Below, in pieces: positions 1 to 6,324 of a stretch of DNA of 13,283 nucleotides. Below the pieces are notes generated by a model. It searched no databases, was not told where the DNA came from, and was given only the letters and a program-made list of their open reading frames with translations. Made by a program: the position numbers and the translations under genes. Origin of the DNA: an uncultured Desulfobacterales bacterium (GTDB lineage: Bacteria; Desulfobacterota; Desulfobacteria; Desulfobacterales; G020354645); assembly GCA_947259865.1 (NCBI GenBank), contig CAMYNZ010000060.1:1-13283 (forward strand), given 5' to 3'. Position 1 is the first letter of the stretch. Each line of letters starts with the position of its first letter.

Positions 1-59
1 AACCGCTCACCATGAGTGAAATCGGGAGTGTGATTCGTAGGGTACTCGACAATAATTGA
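1..59 (+). CDS. C-terminal end of a truncated gene, probably a receiver (response-regulator) domain
   Basis: Reading frame 3 is open from the window edge to a TGA at 57-59 and ends PLTMSEIGSVIRRVLDNN. The two bases before the first full codon are AA, consistent with a Lys codon, which would give a K-P-L-T motif. Lys-Pro followed by a short helix rich in I/V/R/L is how CheY-like receiver domains end (the invariant Lys-Pro and helix alpha5), so I infer the tail of a response regulator or hybrid kinase. Only 18 residues are visible, so the family call is tentative. The gene body lies to the left of the window. Confidence 0.45.
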   Translation, partial: PLTMSEIGSVIRRVLDNN

Positions 60-78
60 TGGAAGTTAAAAAATTTGG

Positions 79-105
79 TTCTTCTCCACTTTAGTTGGAG
101 AAGAG
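79..105. terminator. Hairpin after the truncated gene, possible terminator
   Basis: CTTCTCCA at 81-88 pairs perfectly with TGGAGAAG at 96-103 around a 7-nt loop, and the stem extends by a T-A and a G-U pair. Read on the minus strand, the stem is followed after about 7 nt by a run of six Ts (lying at 68-75 on the plus strand). On the plus strand there is no T run. It may end leftward transcription or stabilise the 3' end of the gene that ends at 59. Confidence 0.35.
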
Positions 106-108
106 GGT

Positions 109-300
109 CCAAGGATTCCAGGGGTCAAGGATCCAAGTGTTTGTTTTCTAAAGACTTTATCAGCGTCTTTAGCATTCTTCCGCTTTCTAGGATGTCTTTT
201 TTTAGCCTACCCAATACACCTTTTTCAATACTCTCATATATTTGTAATTCTTTAGCATTTCACTCGACCCCTTGAATCCTTGACCCCTTGTACCCCCTGG
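109..300. repeat. Inverted 'aggggtcaaggat' repeats framing a gene remnant
   Basis: The left copy (about 109-140) contains CCAGGGGTCAAGGATCC. The right copy (about 261-300) contains GAATCCTTGACCCCTTG in opposite orientation, preceded by a further CGACCCCTTG unit. The shared core is AGGGGTCAAGGAT(C/T)C. The repeats enclose the 44-codon minus-strand remnant, and the left repeat supplies its stop codon. Such GGGTCAAGG tracts are, from memory, frequent beside four-helix-bundle (S23-type) genes in deltaproteobacterial genomes; I cannot confirm this here. Confidence 0.55.
125..259 (-). pseudogene. Gene remnant resembling the C-terminus of a four-helix-bundle (S23/IVP-type) protein
   Basis: On the minus strand the frame from 259 to a TGA at 127-125 reads NAKELQIYESIEKGVLGRL and then a helix containing SGRMLKTLIKSLENK. 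A TGA lies immediately upstream of its first codon and no start codon precedes it, so it cannot be an intact gene. The amphipathic, Lys/Leu-rich ending with a G-R-M-L-x-x-L-I-x-S-L pattern resembles the last helix of the small four-helix-bundle proteins annotated as S23 ribosomal / 23S intervening-sequence proteins. The flanking inverted repeats fit that kind of dispersed unit. The family assignment is inference; the truncation is seen directly. Confidence 0.35.
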
Positions 301-414
301 GATCATACCTGCTCAATTGAAGATAACTGTTTATTCTGCTTTAATTGCCTACAACTAATCCGGACATGACCCTAATTTAATACCCCGATGCCCGAGTGTA
401 ATTGGGAAACTCAA

Positions 415-1092
415 TTATTCGATCACCGCCAATCGATCAGCCCGGCGAGTTGTCTCCGGCAACCGGAAACCCCGGCAGCAGTTCAAGACAAAATGAATAC
501 AATCCTTTAAATCCACGCGATGGCCAATAGATACAAAAACCGGTTTAACGTTACTGCGGGTCCGCAAAACAGCACCTATAATTTCTTTCTGATCTTTCAA
601 ATAGCTGAACCCGCCCTGCTCGGGACCCGGTTCATCATATTCACCTACAAGTATGTTTTTGGCACAGCCGATGGACGGAACATCAAGCAGTAGTCCGATG
701 TGACAGGCGATCCCGAATCGACGCGGATGGGCAATACCGTGCCCGTCAATTATGAGCAGGTCCGGTAGTTGATCCAGTTTCTCGAGTGCTTCGAGGATTA
801 CGGGAGCTTCTCGAAAAGACAGCAGTCCCGGGATATACGGAAAGTTGACAGGACGCTGACTGACTGCCTGTTCCAGCGGTTTGAGACCCGGGTATTTGAA
901 ACTGACCACCGCCGCCTGCGACATACCGTCGCGGTAACCGGTATCGATCCCGGCCACTGTTTCAACGACTGTTAACCTTGATTTTCTAATAACATCTCCG
1001 GCAAGCAGGTTTTGAAGGGCAGCGGCATCAGATGGTGTTAGGTCCCATTGCGGTCGAATAGAATCCATTTTTTGTTTTTGATAATTCGGCAT
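415..1092 (-). CDS. nfi: Endonuclease V (deoxyinosine 3'-endonuclease)
   Basis: This enzyme nicks DNA at the second phosphodiester bond 3' of deoxyinosine (deaminated adenine) and starts alternative excision repair. The hallmarks are all present: the GIDTGY strand with the first metal-binding Asp (D50, numbering from the chosen start), the PYIPG wedge followed by SFRE with the catalytic Glu (E95), IIDGHG with D116, AHPRR with H122, and the C-terminal GFRLPETTRRAD segment. The start at 1092 gives 225 residues, close to the 223 of E. coli Nfi, and a weak AGG lies about 10-12 nt upstream. The frame stays open to an ATG at 1134, whose extra residues (LAPQAGGKVGAV) look unlike the family. The other candidate is an internal Met eight codons later. 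The gene is minus-strand, downstream of the PBP gene, and its partners are not evident. Confidence 0.93.
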   Translation of the reverse strand: MPNYQKQKMDSIRPQWDLTPSDAAALQNLLAGDVIRKSRLTVVETVAGIDTGYRDGMSQAAVVSFKYPGLKPLEQAVSQRPVNFPYIPGLLSFREAPVILEALEKLDQLPDLLIIDGHGIAHPRRFGIACHIGLLLDVPSIGCAKNILVGEYDEPGPEQGGFSYLKDQKEIIGAVLRTRSNVKPVFVSIGHRVDLKDCIHFVLNCCRGFRLPETTRRADRLAVIE

Positions 1093-1127
1093 TGAGACGG
1101 CACCTACTTTACCTCCGGCTTGAGGCG

Positions 1128-1352
1128 CTAACATCCTAACGCCAAGCGCGACATATCCTCATAAGTTTTTTTATAATACAATAACCGCGAATAAGCAATC
1201 TGACGATAGGCGTGGTATTGGGCAAATAACTGGTCATCCCGTGGAGGGGTACCGGACAGGCTGGCCTGAGTCGAAGAACAGGAAGTGGCGGCAAAGATTT
1301 TGGGTCTGACTTTATAGCCGGTAGGATTCCAAATCGGTGATGCGCGGGGCAC
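1128..1352 (-). CDS. Doubtful small ORF, 74 residues, no recognised family
   Basis: This would start with GTG at 1352-1350 without a clear ribosome-binding site. Its TAG overlaps the upstream alternative ATG of nfi by 7 nt, so it could be translationally coupled if nfi starts at 1134. The N-terminal half is rich in Ser, Pro and Thr. The C-terminal half (DDQLFAQYHAYRQIAYSRLL and on) could be helical. I do not recognise it. The region also carries one of three copies of an 11-mer (ATTTTGGGTCT at 1297-1307), so it may simply be non-coding DNA that happens to be open. Confidence 0.2.
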   Translation of the reverse strand: MPRASPIWNPTGYKVRPKIFAATSCSSTQASLSGTPPRDDQLFAQYHAYRQIAYSRLLYYKKTYEDMSRLALGC

Positions 1353-1368
1353 GGTCGGGTATATGCTG

Positions 1369-1388
1369 CTTTGGTTATATAACCAAAG
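1369..1388. promoter_or_regulatory. Perfect 20-bp palindrome between the PBP gene and nfi
   Basis: CTTTGGTTAT is followed directly by its exact reverse complement ATAACCAAAG. It can be read as an operator-like dyad, or as an 8-bp stem with a 4-nt ATAT loop. On the minus strand it lies about 60 nt after the PBP stop codon and just before the doubtful small ORF/nfi. There is no T run directly after it on the minus strand, so a canonical terminator is not supported. A second, shorter palindrome (TTCAGCTGAA) lies at about 1418-1427. Confidence 0.4.
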
Positions 1389-1450
1389 TGTAAGCCATAT
1401 TTTTTTGGTAAGCTAGATTCAGCTGAACCGGGGTGGGTGGGAAGCAGATA

Positions 1451-3754
1451 CTATCTTTTGAAAAATTTTTTTAGACGCTTTATTATCTTTTCTATTTTAC
1501 CGACCGCACCGGCCCGGGGATGCAGCGGACAATTGGCCGAAGGTACATTTCCCGCCAAAAAGAATTCTTCAATCGGTTCGGGGCAATCTCTTTTTTGCGA
1601 CAGAAGCCCGGTTTCGGAGCAAACGGACCGTTTCACAACCCCTGAGGGTATTTCAAACTCCGCTTCGGTGATGTATTGGGGTATCAATTTTATAAGTTCT
1701 GTCCAAATCGGCAGTGCGGCAGAGGATCCGGTGGCGGCAATTGTATCACCGTTGTCAAATCCCACCCAAACCAGCGCCAGCAGATCCGGTGTATAGCCCA
1801 CAAACCAGGCGTCTCGAAAATCATCGGTCGTGCCGGTTTTACCCGCTACCGGCCACGAGATACCGTCTTTGCTTAACGCGCTTGCAGTTCCGTCCCTTAC
1901 CACACTTTGCAGCATGGAGGTCATGATAAAGGCCCTGGCAGGCGACATCAAGCGTTCAACATTCACATGGGTTCGTTTCAGCACCTTGTCATTTTCGTCC
2001 ACCACATCCTTTAACGACAAAGGATAAGGCAGAACGCCTTCTGCGGCAAAGGCACAATAGGCACGGGCCAGATCCATAGGTATCACTTCGAATGCCCCCA
2101 GCGCCAGCGACGGGTAAGGTTTGACCGGTGTGGAAAATTGAAATCGCTCGATTTGGTCGACAACACGCTCCAGACCGACCTTCATGGCCAGATCAACAGA
2201 GGCAACATTCAGTGATTTTTTAAGTGCCGTTCTCAGACTAACGTCAAGTTCCTCATCCGTTTCGAAATTTTGGGGCCGCCAGGGTTTGCCGTCAACCCTG
2301 TATGTTTTAGGCTCATTAAACAACCGGCTGGCAGGCGTAAATTTATCCAGGGCCGCCAGATACACAAAAGGTTTAAAAGCGCTGCCGGGTTGGCGCCGGC
2401 TCTGGACGATTCGATTGTACTGGCTTACACCGTAATCTCGGCCGCCCACCATGGCCAGAACATATCCGGTTTTGGGCTGCATTACGATCAGGGCCCCTTG
2501 CAATTTCGCAGCAGGGTCTTTGCGTCGAAGTGCAGGTCGGGAGTGCTCCAACCGGGCCAGCCCTTTTTTAAGCGCCCTTTCCGCGGCTTTTTGCACCTGG
2601 GTATCCAGGGTGGTGTAAATTGAGAGACCGAGACTCGAGAGGGTTTCGGAAGAATAGAGGGTTTCAAGTTGCCGGGAGAGATAATCCATAAAATAGGGTG
2701 CTTTTTTGCTAAAGGGTTTAAATCCGACGACATGGACCGCCAGGGATGTGTTTATCCGAAGTTCTTTATCGCTGATCCAGTCCTTTGCATGCATGGCCTG
2801 CAACACCGTATTTCTGCGTCCTTGACAGCGCACCTTATCTACATAGGGAGAAAAATGATTCGGCGCCTTAATCAATCCGGCAATGGTTGCAGTCTCGACA
2901 AGCGAGAGCTGGTCGACCGGTTTGCCAAAATAAAAATAAGACGCTTCACCGATGCCATTGATGGCCACCGGGCCTTTCTGTCCCAGATAGATCTCATTTA
3001 AATAAATCTCCAGAATTTCGTCTTTATCGTACTTGATCTCCATTACGACAGCCAACAGCAGTTCTTTCAGTTTTCGAGAAATCTTTCGATCCGCGGTCAG
3101 AAAGTAGTTTTTAGCCAACTGCTGGGTTATGGTAGAGCCTCCCTGCCGGATGTTGCCATGACGCAGATTTATATAAAGCGCCCGCAAAATACCCAGAGGA
3201 TCGAAACCGGGGTGGTCATAAAAACGATGGTCTTCAGCAGCCAGTACGGCATAAATGAGGTGCTGGGGGACTTGATGGATGGAAACAATTTGCCGCCTTT
3301 TGCGTTCCGGACCATAAAACTTTCCAACTTCCTCTGGTTCCAGCTCCAGAATCGGCAACAGCGTCGGTCGATCTACACGTTTGATGGATTTGATGCGATG
3401 GTTGGAATACCGAATGTTAACCGGAAACCCCTGGCGAGTTAATGATGGTGTTTTCACGTCCTTCAGGTAAATGTCGAGTGAAAAGGATGCGAATCGGATT
3501 TCTCCTTTCTGGCGCGGTCGGTAGGAAACTTCACGATATCCCAGATGGTGCAGTTTCTCTTTAAAAAGTTCCACGTTCAGGCGCTGGCCGGGATACAAAA
3601 TGGACGTATCCGAATATACCGTTGAAGGAATGCTCCAGCGCCGGGCAGAAAATCGTTTTTCGACCTGGGAGGATAAATAAAAACCATAGGAAGCGATGCC
3701 AAGAATTATCAAAATAATGGGCACAGAGGCCCATATGAGCATTTTTTTCAGCAT
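1451..3754 (-). CDS. mrcB: Penicillin-binding protein 1B, bifunctional glycosyltransferase/transpeptidase
   Basis: This class A PBP polymerises lipid II into glycan strands and cross-links them on the periplasmic face of the inner membrane. It has 767 residues: a single N-terminal TM anchor (about 5-27) and a UB2H-like region (about 43-128, STVYSDTS...LHHLGYREV). The GT51 glycosyltransferase domain (about 150-330) has the catalytic Glu in AAEDHRFYDHPGFD (E174), GGSTITQQLAKN (205-216) and the KELLLAVVMEIKY motif (E231/E239). The transpeptidase has nucleophile S458 in SAFK, S514-L-N516 and K639-T-G-T. The UB2H-like segment argues for PBP1B rather than PBP1A. The C-terminus adds three cysteines (C712, C724, C742) and a Lys/Arg-rich amphipathic tail (753-767). 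The start codon ATG at 3754 has no clear Shine-Dalgarno; an alternative Met lies four codons later. It diverges from the small membrane protein gene to its right. Confidence 0.95.
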   Translation of the reverse strand: MLKKMLIWASVPIILIILGIASYGFYLSSQVEKRFSARRWSIPSTVYSDTSILYPGQRLNVELFKEKLHHLGYREVSYRPRQKGEIRFASFSLDIYLKDVKTPSLTRQGFPVNIRYSNHRIKSIKRVDRPTLLPILELEPEEVGKFYGPERKRRQIVSIHQVPQHLIYAVLAAEDHRFYDHPGFDPLGILRALYINLRHGNIRQGGSTITQQLAKNYFLTADRKISRKLKELLLAVVMEIKYDKDEILEIYLNEIYLGQKGPVAINGIGEASYFYFGKPVDQLSLVETATIAGLIKAPNHFSPYVDKVRCQGRRNTVLQAMHAKDWISDKELRINTSLAVHVVGFKPFSKKAPYFMDYLSRQLETLYSSETLSSLGLSIYTTLDTQVQKAAERALKKGLARLEHSRPALRRKDPAAKLQGALIVMQPKTGYVLAMVGGRDYGVSQYNRIVQSRRQPGSAFKPFVYLAALDKFTPASRLFNEPKTYRVDGKPWRPQNFETDEELDVSLRTALKKSLNVASVDLAMKVGLERVVDQIERFQFSTPVKPYPSLALGAFEVIPMDLARAYCAFAAEGVLPYPLSLKDVVDENDKVLKRTHVNVERLMSPARAFIMTSMLQSVVRDGTASALSKDGISWPVAGKTGTTDDFRDAWFVGYTPDLLALVWVGFDNGDTIAATGSSAALPIWTELIKLIPQYITEAEFEIPSGVVKRSVCSETGLLSQKRDCPEPIEEFFLAGNVPSANCPLHPRAGAVGKIEKIIKRLKKFFKR

Positions 3755-3937
3755 ATATCAAATATTGGACAGAAATTTTTTCAATCCCCGGATTTATATC
3801 CTGTTTCAACAAAATTTTCCAGCCAATTCGCGCTCAGGACCGTGTCGTATTAGTCAATGAGATAATTTGACCGGTTAAGTTTACCCGTATTTTGCCGATG
3901 CATTTAATATCAACTCATATTGGAAAGGAATTCGGTC

Positions 3938-4141
3938 ATGGAACAGTTTTTTACAATTTTACTGCAATTGTCATTTGTTGCCCTGGTTTATTACGCAGCC
4001 TACCGGCACGGCTTTAAAGTATCACAGAAAAAGATAGCCGCGGTGGTGCATGAGTTTTCCGAGCCGGTGACGGAATTGATTGATCAGATAAATAAGGAAA
4101 TCGATCAGAGTGTTGCGGCCGAAGAAATGAATAAGAAATGA
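3938..4141 (+). CDS. Small single-span membrane protein, 67 residues, function unknown
   Basis: The ATG at 3938 is preceded by GGAAAGGAA at a suitable distance, so it is preferred over the in-frame TTG at 3920, which overlaps that ribosome-binding site. Residues 4-22 (FFTILLQLSFVALVYYAAY) form one hydrophobic segment. The rest is a soluble, charged helix (about 28-67) with KKIAAVV, ELIDQINKEIDQ and AAEEMNKK, probably amphipathic or coiled-coil. The positive cluster after the TM suggests the C-terminus is cytoplasmic. It is transcribed divergently from the PBP1B gene across a 183-bp intergenic region. I do not recognise a family; it has the look of a small membrane-anchored accessory protein. 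Confidence 0.7.
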   Translation: MEQFFTILLQLSFVALVYYAAYRHGFKVSQKKIAAVVHEFSEPVTELIDQINKEIDQSVAAEEMNKK

Positions 4142-4164
4142 GTTAGCGCAAGTCGGACCGTTGT

Positions 4165-4308
4165 TTATTCTTCATCCCATTCTTTCCGCTTCTGGGGAGG
4201 GGGTGGGTCTTCGGTGAGATCGTCTTTATCATCCAGGGGAATATCTTTCTCAATATCGCGTTCTATGAGATCTTCCCAATCATATCCTGGTAAGTATTCT
4301 TCATGCAT
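4165..4308 (-). CDS. Small acidic ORF, 47 residues, function unknown
   Basis: From ATG 4308-4306 to TAA 4167-4165 the minus strand encodes MHEEYLPGYDWEDLIERD, then an Asp/Glu-dense stretch (IEKDIPLDDKDDLTED), a run of four prolines and QKRKEWDEE. A GGAG lies 12 nt before the ATG, a rather long spacing. The frame also extends to a GTG eight codons upstream (NSEFIAT). The strongly biased composition with Trp/Tyr anchors looks like a translated, intrinsically disordered small protein rather than chance. It is convergent with the membrane protein gene (23 bp apart) and lies downstream of the rod-like gene on the same strand, about 70 bp away. No family is recognised. Confidence 0.5.
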   Translation of the reverse strand: MHEEYLPGYDWEDLIERDIEKDIPLDDKDDLTEDPPPPQKRKEWDEE

Positions 4309-4377
4309 GGTTGCAATAAACTCCGAATTCACTAATGTCTTATTCTAAATTAAATCACAATTACAATGGGTTATTGT

Positions 4378-4731
4378 TTAGCCGCGGACATCCAGTAAGG
4401 CCCCGATCATTTCGTCCTGGATCTTCAGGGTTTTTAAATTGGCCTCATAACCTCTCTGGCTGAGCATCATCTGGGGAATCTCCTCCGTCAGATCCACATT
4501 TGACATTTCCTTTTCCACCATTGGATAGTCTTTGGCGTCCAAAATAGGAGGTCCAGGAGAGTCAATCCGAGTCACGGTTACGTCAACACCACCATTGGCA
4601 CCCTCGCTGAACAGGGCCCGACGCTTTTTGTAACCATCGGTGTTCACATTGGCAATATTGTTTGAGACCACCCTCATTTTTCTGGTGAAGGCACTGAGAC
4701 CTGATAAACTGCTGTTTATTATGGAAATCAA
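4378..4731 (-). CDS. Orphan flagellar basal-body rod-like protein (FlgC/FlgB-type)
   Basis: It has 117 residues with both signatures of axial flagellar proteins. The N-terminal rod motif is GLSAFTRKMRVVSNNIANVN followed by TDGYKK (11-36). The C-terminal rod/hook motif is EMSNVDLTEEIPQMML with SQRGYEANLK (75-100), ending in a short helix. The middle is only about 40 residues, making it shorter than typical FlgC or FlgB (about 135-150). No other flagellar gene is visible, so it is outside the usual flg operon. The start is a TTG at 4731-4729: no ATG/GTG is available before the conserved motif, and AGGAGG lies 4 nt upstream. A terminator-like hairpin ends immediately before that ribosome-binding site. 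It could be an extra rod-like subunit or an export/assembly checkpoint paralogue; its exact role cannot be assigned. Confidence 0.85.
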   Translation of the reverse strand: MISIINSSLSGLSAFTRKMRVVSNNIANVNTDGYKKRRALFSEGANGGVDVTVTRIDSPGPPILDAKDYPMVEKEMSNVDLTEEIPQMMLSQRGYEANLKTLKIQDEMIGALLDVRG

Positions 4732-4742
4732 TTTCCCTCCTA

Positions 4743-4785
4743 AAACAAAAAAAAATCCCTGGGTCGAATCTCCCTCAGGGATTTT
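4743..4785 (-). terminator. Intrinsic-terminator hairpin abutting the ribosome-binding site of the rod-like gene
   Basis: On the minus strand AAAATCCCTG (4785-4776) pairs perfectly with CAGGGATTTT (4761-4752) across a 14-nt loop. The 3' arm merges with a run of nine Ts and then GTTTT. The AGGAGG of the TTG-initiated rod-like gene follows at once. There is no space for a promoter between this hairpin and the gene, so transcripts reaching the gene must cross it. That suggests attenuation in a leader, or a promoter overlapping the hairpin. A small alternative hairpin, TCCC-TGA-GGGA, uses the 5' arm and could compete with the terminator. The stem is nearly symmetrical, with A and T runs, so it could also terminate plus-strand transcription. 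Confidence 0.65.
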
Positions 4786-4809
4786 GGGTCTGGGCGGTTA
4801 AAATTATTG

Positions 4810-4995
4810 TATAAAGGATGTTTCAGAGAACGGCGGTTAGTTTGTGTTTTTTAGAATAGTTACAACGAAACAATACCCTATTGCTAAAACACGAGCCCCT
4901 GCAATGCAGGGGGTTAAAGGTTAATTAAAAAGTTAACATACCGACTGTTCCCTACAAAAGGCCTAATTAATGCCGACTCCAAAACATCCTTTATA
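4810..4995. repeat. 186-bp segment bounded by 14-bp perfect inverted repeats
   Basis: TATAAAGGATGTTT at 4810-4823 is exactly reverse-complemented at 4982-4995 (AAACATCCTTTATA), with 158 nt between. Inside is a strong hairpin, CCCCTGC (4896-4902) with GCAGGGG (4906-4912) around AAT. There is no ORF inside. The arrangement fits a small non-autonomous mobile element (MITE-like) or a structured RNA. No clear target-site duplication is seen next to the ends. Confidence 0.45.
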
Positions 4996-5065
4996 GCCTG
5001 ATAAATGGCGGAATGAAAACTTTTGATGATAAAGAACTGTTCACATCAGATTAGGAATGAATATA

Positions 5066-5081
5066 TACAACTATCATGCCA
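5066..5081 (-). promoter_or_regulatory. Candidate sigma-54-type promoter
   Basis: On the minus strand the site reads TGGCATG, four bases, TTGTA. It matches the -24/-12 consensus TGGCAYG-N4-TTGCW except for T instead of C in the -12 dinucleotide. The spacing is correct. It would drive transcription towards the rod-like gene with a leader of roughly 320 nt that includes the hairpin described before that gene. Flagellar genes often use sigma-54, which is why this match is noted. The imperfect -12 element makes it weak. Confidence 0.25.
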
Positions 5082-5265
5082 AGAGTGGTCCCGGGACAGA
5101 ATAACTAAATATTCAACCAGTTATGCAATTCTCCGGGTGAGAAAACGGGAGATAAATTGACAAAAATCAGCAAAAATTATGACAAAAATTGTCAAATGAT
5201 TCCTCTTCAAAGGGTCAACCATTTTGGGTCTAGTTTATATATTCCTGATTTGGATGCGTGATGCG

Positions 5266-6324
5266 TTAGTGGTTTTTATGAAAAGGCCGCCTGGCCTCGA
5301 TAAAGGCAGGGGTAACGTTCATGGAGGTAGGTGTCAATGTGCGCAGGGAAGGCGCCCTGAATATAGCCTCGGCTTCCGGTGAGAGATTTCCATGAATATT
5401 GAGCCTGACCACGCTGTCTGCGGGCAGCTTTTCAAAATGATGGGTTATCCAGGCTTTGAGTTCATGGCTGTGTATGTGGCTGGCATGCAATTCAAGCACC
5501 CGCATGGGTCGAACGGGCAGATCATGGAATACCCAACGTTCCAATCGGCAACTACCCGGCCCCGTCCGTTTTAACTCCAGGGTTAAAAATCCTTTGCGTT
5601 CGTCTTTCTCGGCAAACGAAGTTCTTTCGATCGACCCGGGATATAAAATCGGCACCGGTAATGAATTGCCGCCAAGATCACGGTTTAATATCTGAAAACG
5701 ATGGATATGGCCCGCCAATACCGCCGCGAATTGCGGGGGGATATCGGTGGCCTTGATGACATCGGGGCTATAGCGAAAGGTATAATTCACGGGGCCGACC
5801 CTGGCGCCCTCAATGGACTGGTGAAGACATAAAACATACCCGTCAGCTTTGGCATCAAGCCAATCGGTTTGTTCAAGTATACCGGGGAATTCGTTGCGTA
5901 TGTTATGGCGTATAAAAGGAAAACCCGCCAGTGCCAGAGTAAACCCGCCAATCCGCATGAGAAAGGTCTTGGGGCGGTCAAAAATATGGATGTTGGGATG
6001 GATTGCATACCGGTTGTGGGGTATGGCCGATCGCTCATGGTTGCCGGGAACCAGATAAACCGGAACACCCTGGTCCGCGACGCGTTTGAGGGGTTCAAAT
6101 GCCATTTCCACCAGTCTTGGCGGGACTTTACTGCGATAGAGAAGATCGCCGCCGTGCAGGACACAGTCAACTTCATGCTTTAGAGCCGGCGCCAGCGCGC
6201 GCTCCAAATTCGCAAAAAATTCCGGCCCGCGTCTACGGCGCTTTATGCGTGGTCGAAAGGGCAGATCGTAGCCCAAATGCGTGTCGGCAATAAATAATAT
6301 ACGTATCGTCTGAATATCGCTCAT
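5266..6324 (-). CDS. SbcD/Mre11-like metallophosphoesterase (DNA repair exonuclease)
   Basis: It has 352 residues from the chosen start. All calcineurin-type metallophosphoesterase motifs are visible: FIADTHLG (D14, H16), HGGDLLY (D60), PGNHER (N95, H96), LHQS (H168) and AGHIHRFQ (H206, H208), so two-metal nuclease chemistry on DNA ends is expected. The start ATG at 6324-6322 overlaps the TGA of the upstream DnaQ/GIY-YIG gene as ATGA, indicating translational coupling. An ATG two codons earlier is the alternative. The longer open frame to 6396 overlaps the upstream gene too far to be real. The region after about 245 differs from the SbcD capping domain and I recognise no family in it. No SbcC-like ATPase gene is in view, so any partner is encoded elsewhere or the enzyme works alone or with the fusion protein. 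Confidence 0.85.
   Translation of the reverse strand: MSDIQTIRILFIADTHLGYDLPFRPRIKRRRRGPEFFANLERALAPALKHEVDCVLHGGDLLYRSKVPPRLVEMAFEPLKRVADQGVPVYLVPGNHERSAIPHNRYAIHPNIHIFDRPKTFLMRIGGFTLALAGFPFIRHNIRNEFPGILEQTDWLDAKADGYVLCLHQSIEGARVGPVNYTFRYSPDVIKATDIPPQFAAVLAGHIHRFQILNRDLGGNSLPVPILYPGSIERTSFAEKDERKGFLTLELKRTGPGSCRLERWVFHDLPVRPMRVLELHASHIHSHELKAWITHHFEKLPADSVVRLNIHGNLSPEAEAIFRAPSLRTLTPTSMNVTPAFIEARRPFHKNH

Larger units (their letters stand above)
4786..5265. other. Non-coding region between the SbcD-like gene and the rod-like gene
   Basis: No ORF with coding character is visible on either strand. The region holds the 14-bp inverted repeat pair at 4810/4995, a CCCCTGC-AAT-GCAGGGG hairpin, an ATTTTGGGTCT copy at 5221-5231, a TGACAA-AAA-TTGTCA dyad at 5180-5194 with two TGACAAAAA units nearby, and a possible sigma-54-like site on the minus strand. 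It could be a long leader or small-RNA region for the rod-like gene. I looked for conserved riboswitch cores (for example c-di-GMP-I) and did not recognise one. Confidence 0.4.

Noticed and set aside
75..275. 66-codon plus-strand frame near the left edge
   Set aside because: Its sequence is a reading of the inverted repeats and of the opposite strand of the gene remnant; low complexity (Ser/Phe/Leu) and no ribosome-binding site.
3867..3893. TTGACC...TATTTT promoter for the small membrane protein
   Set aside because: The spacer is only 15 bp and the -10 hexamer is weak, so I did not list it as a feature.
4786..5265. Possible c-di-GMP or other riboswitch before the rod-like gene
   Set aside because: The position before a flagellar gene with a terminator invited the idea, but I could not find a recognisable conserved aptamer core.
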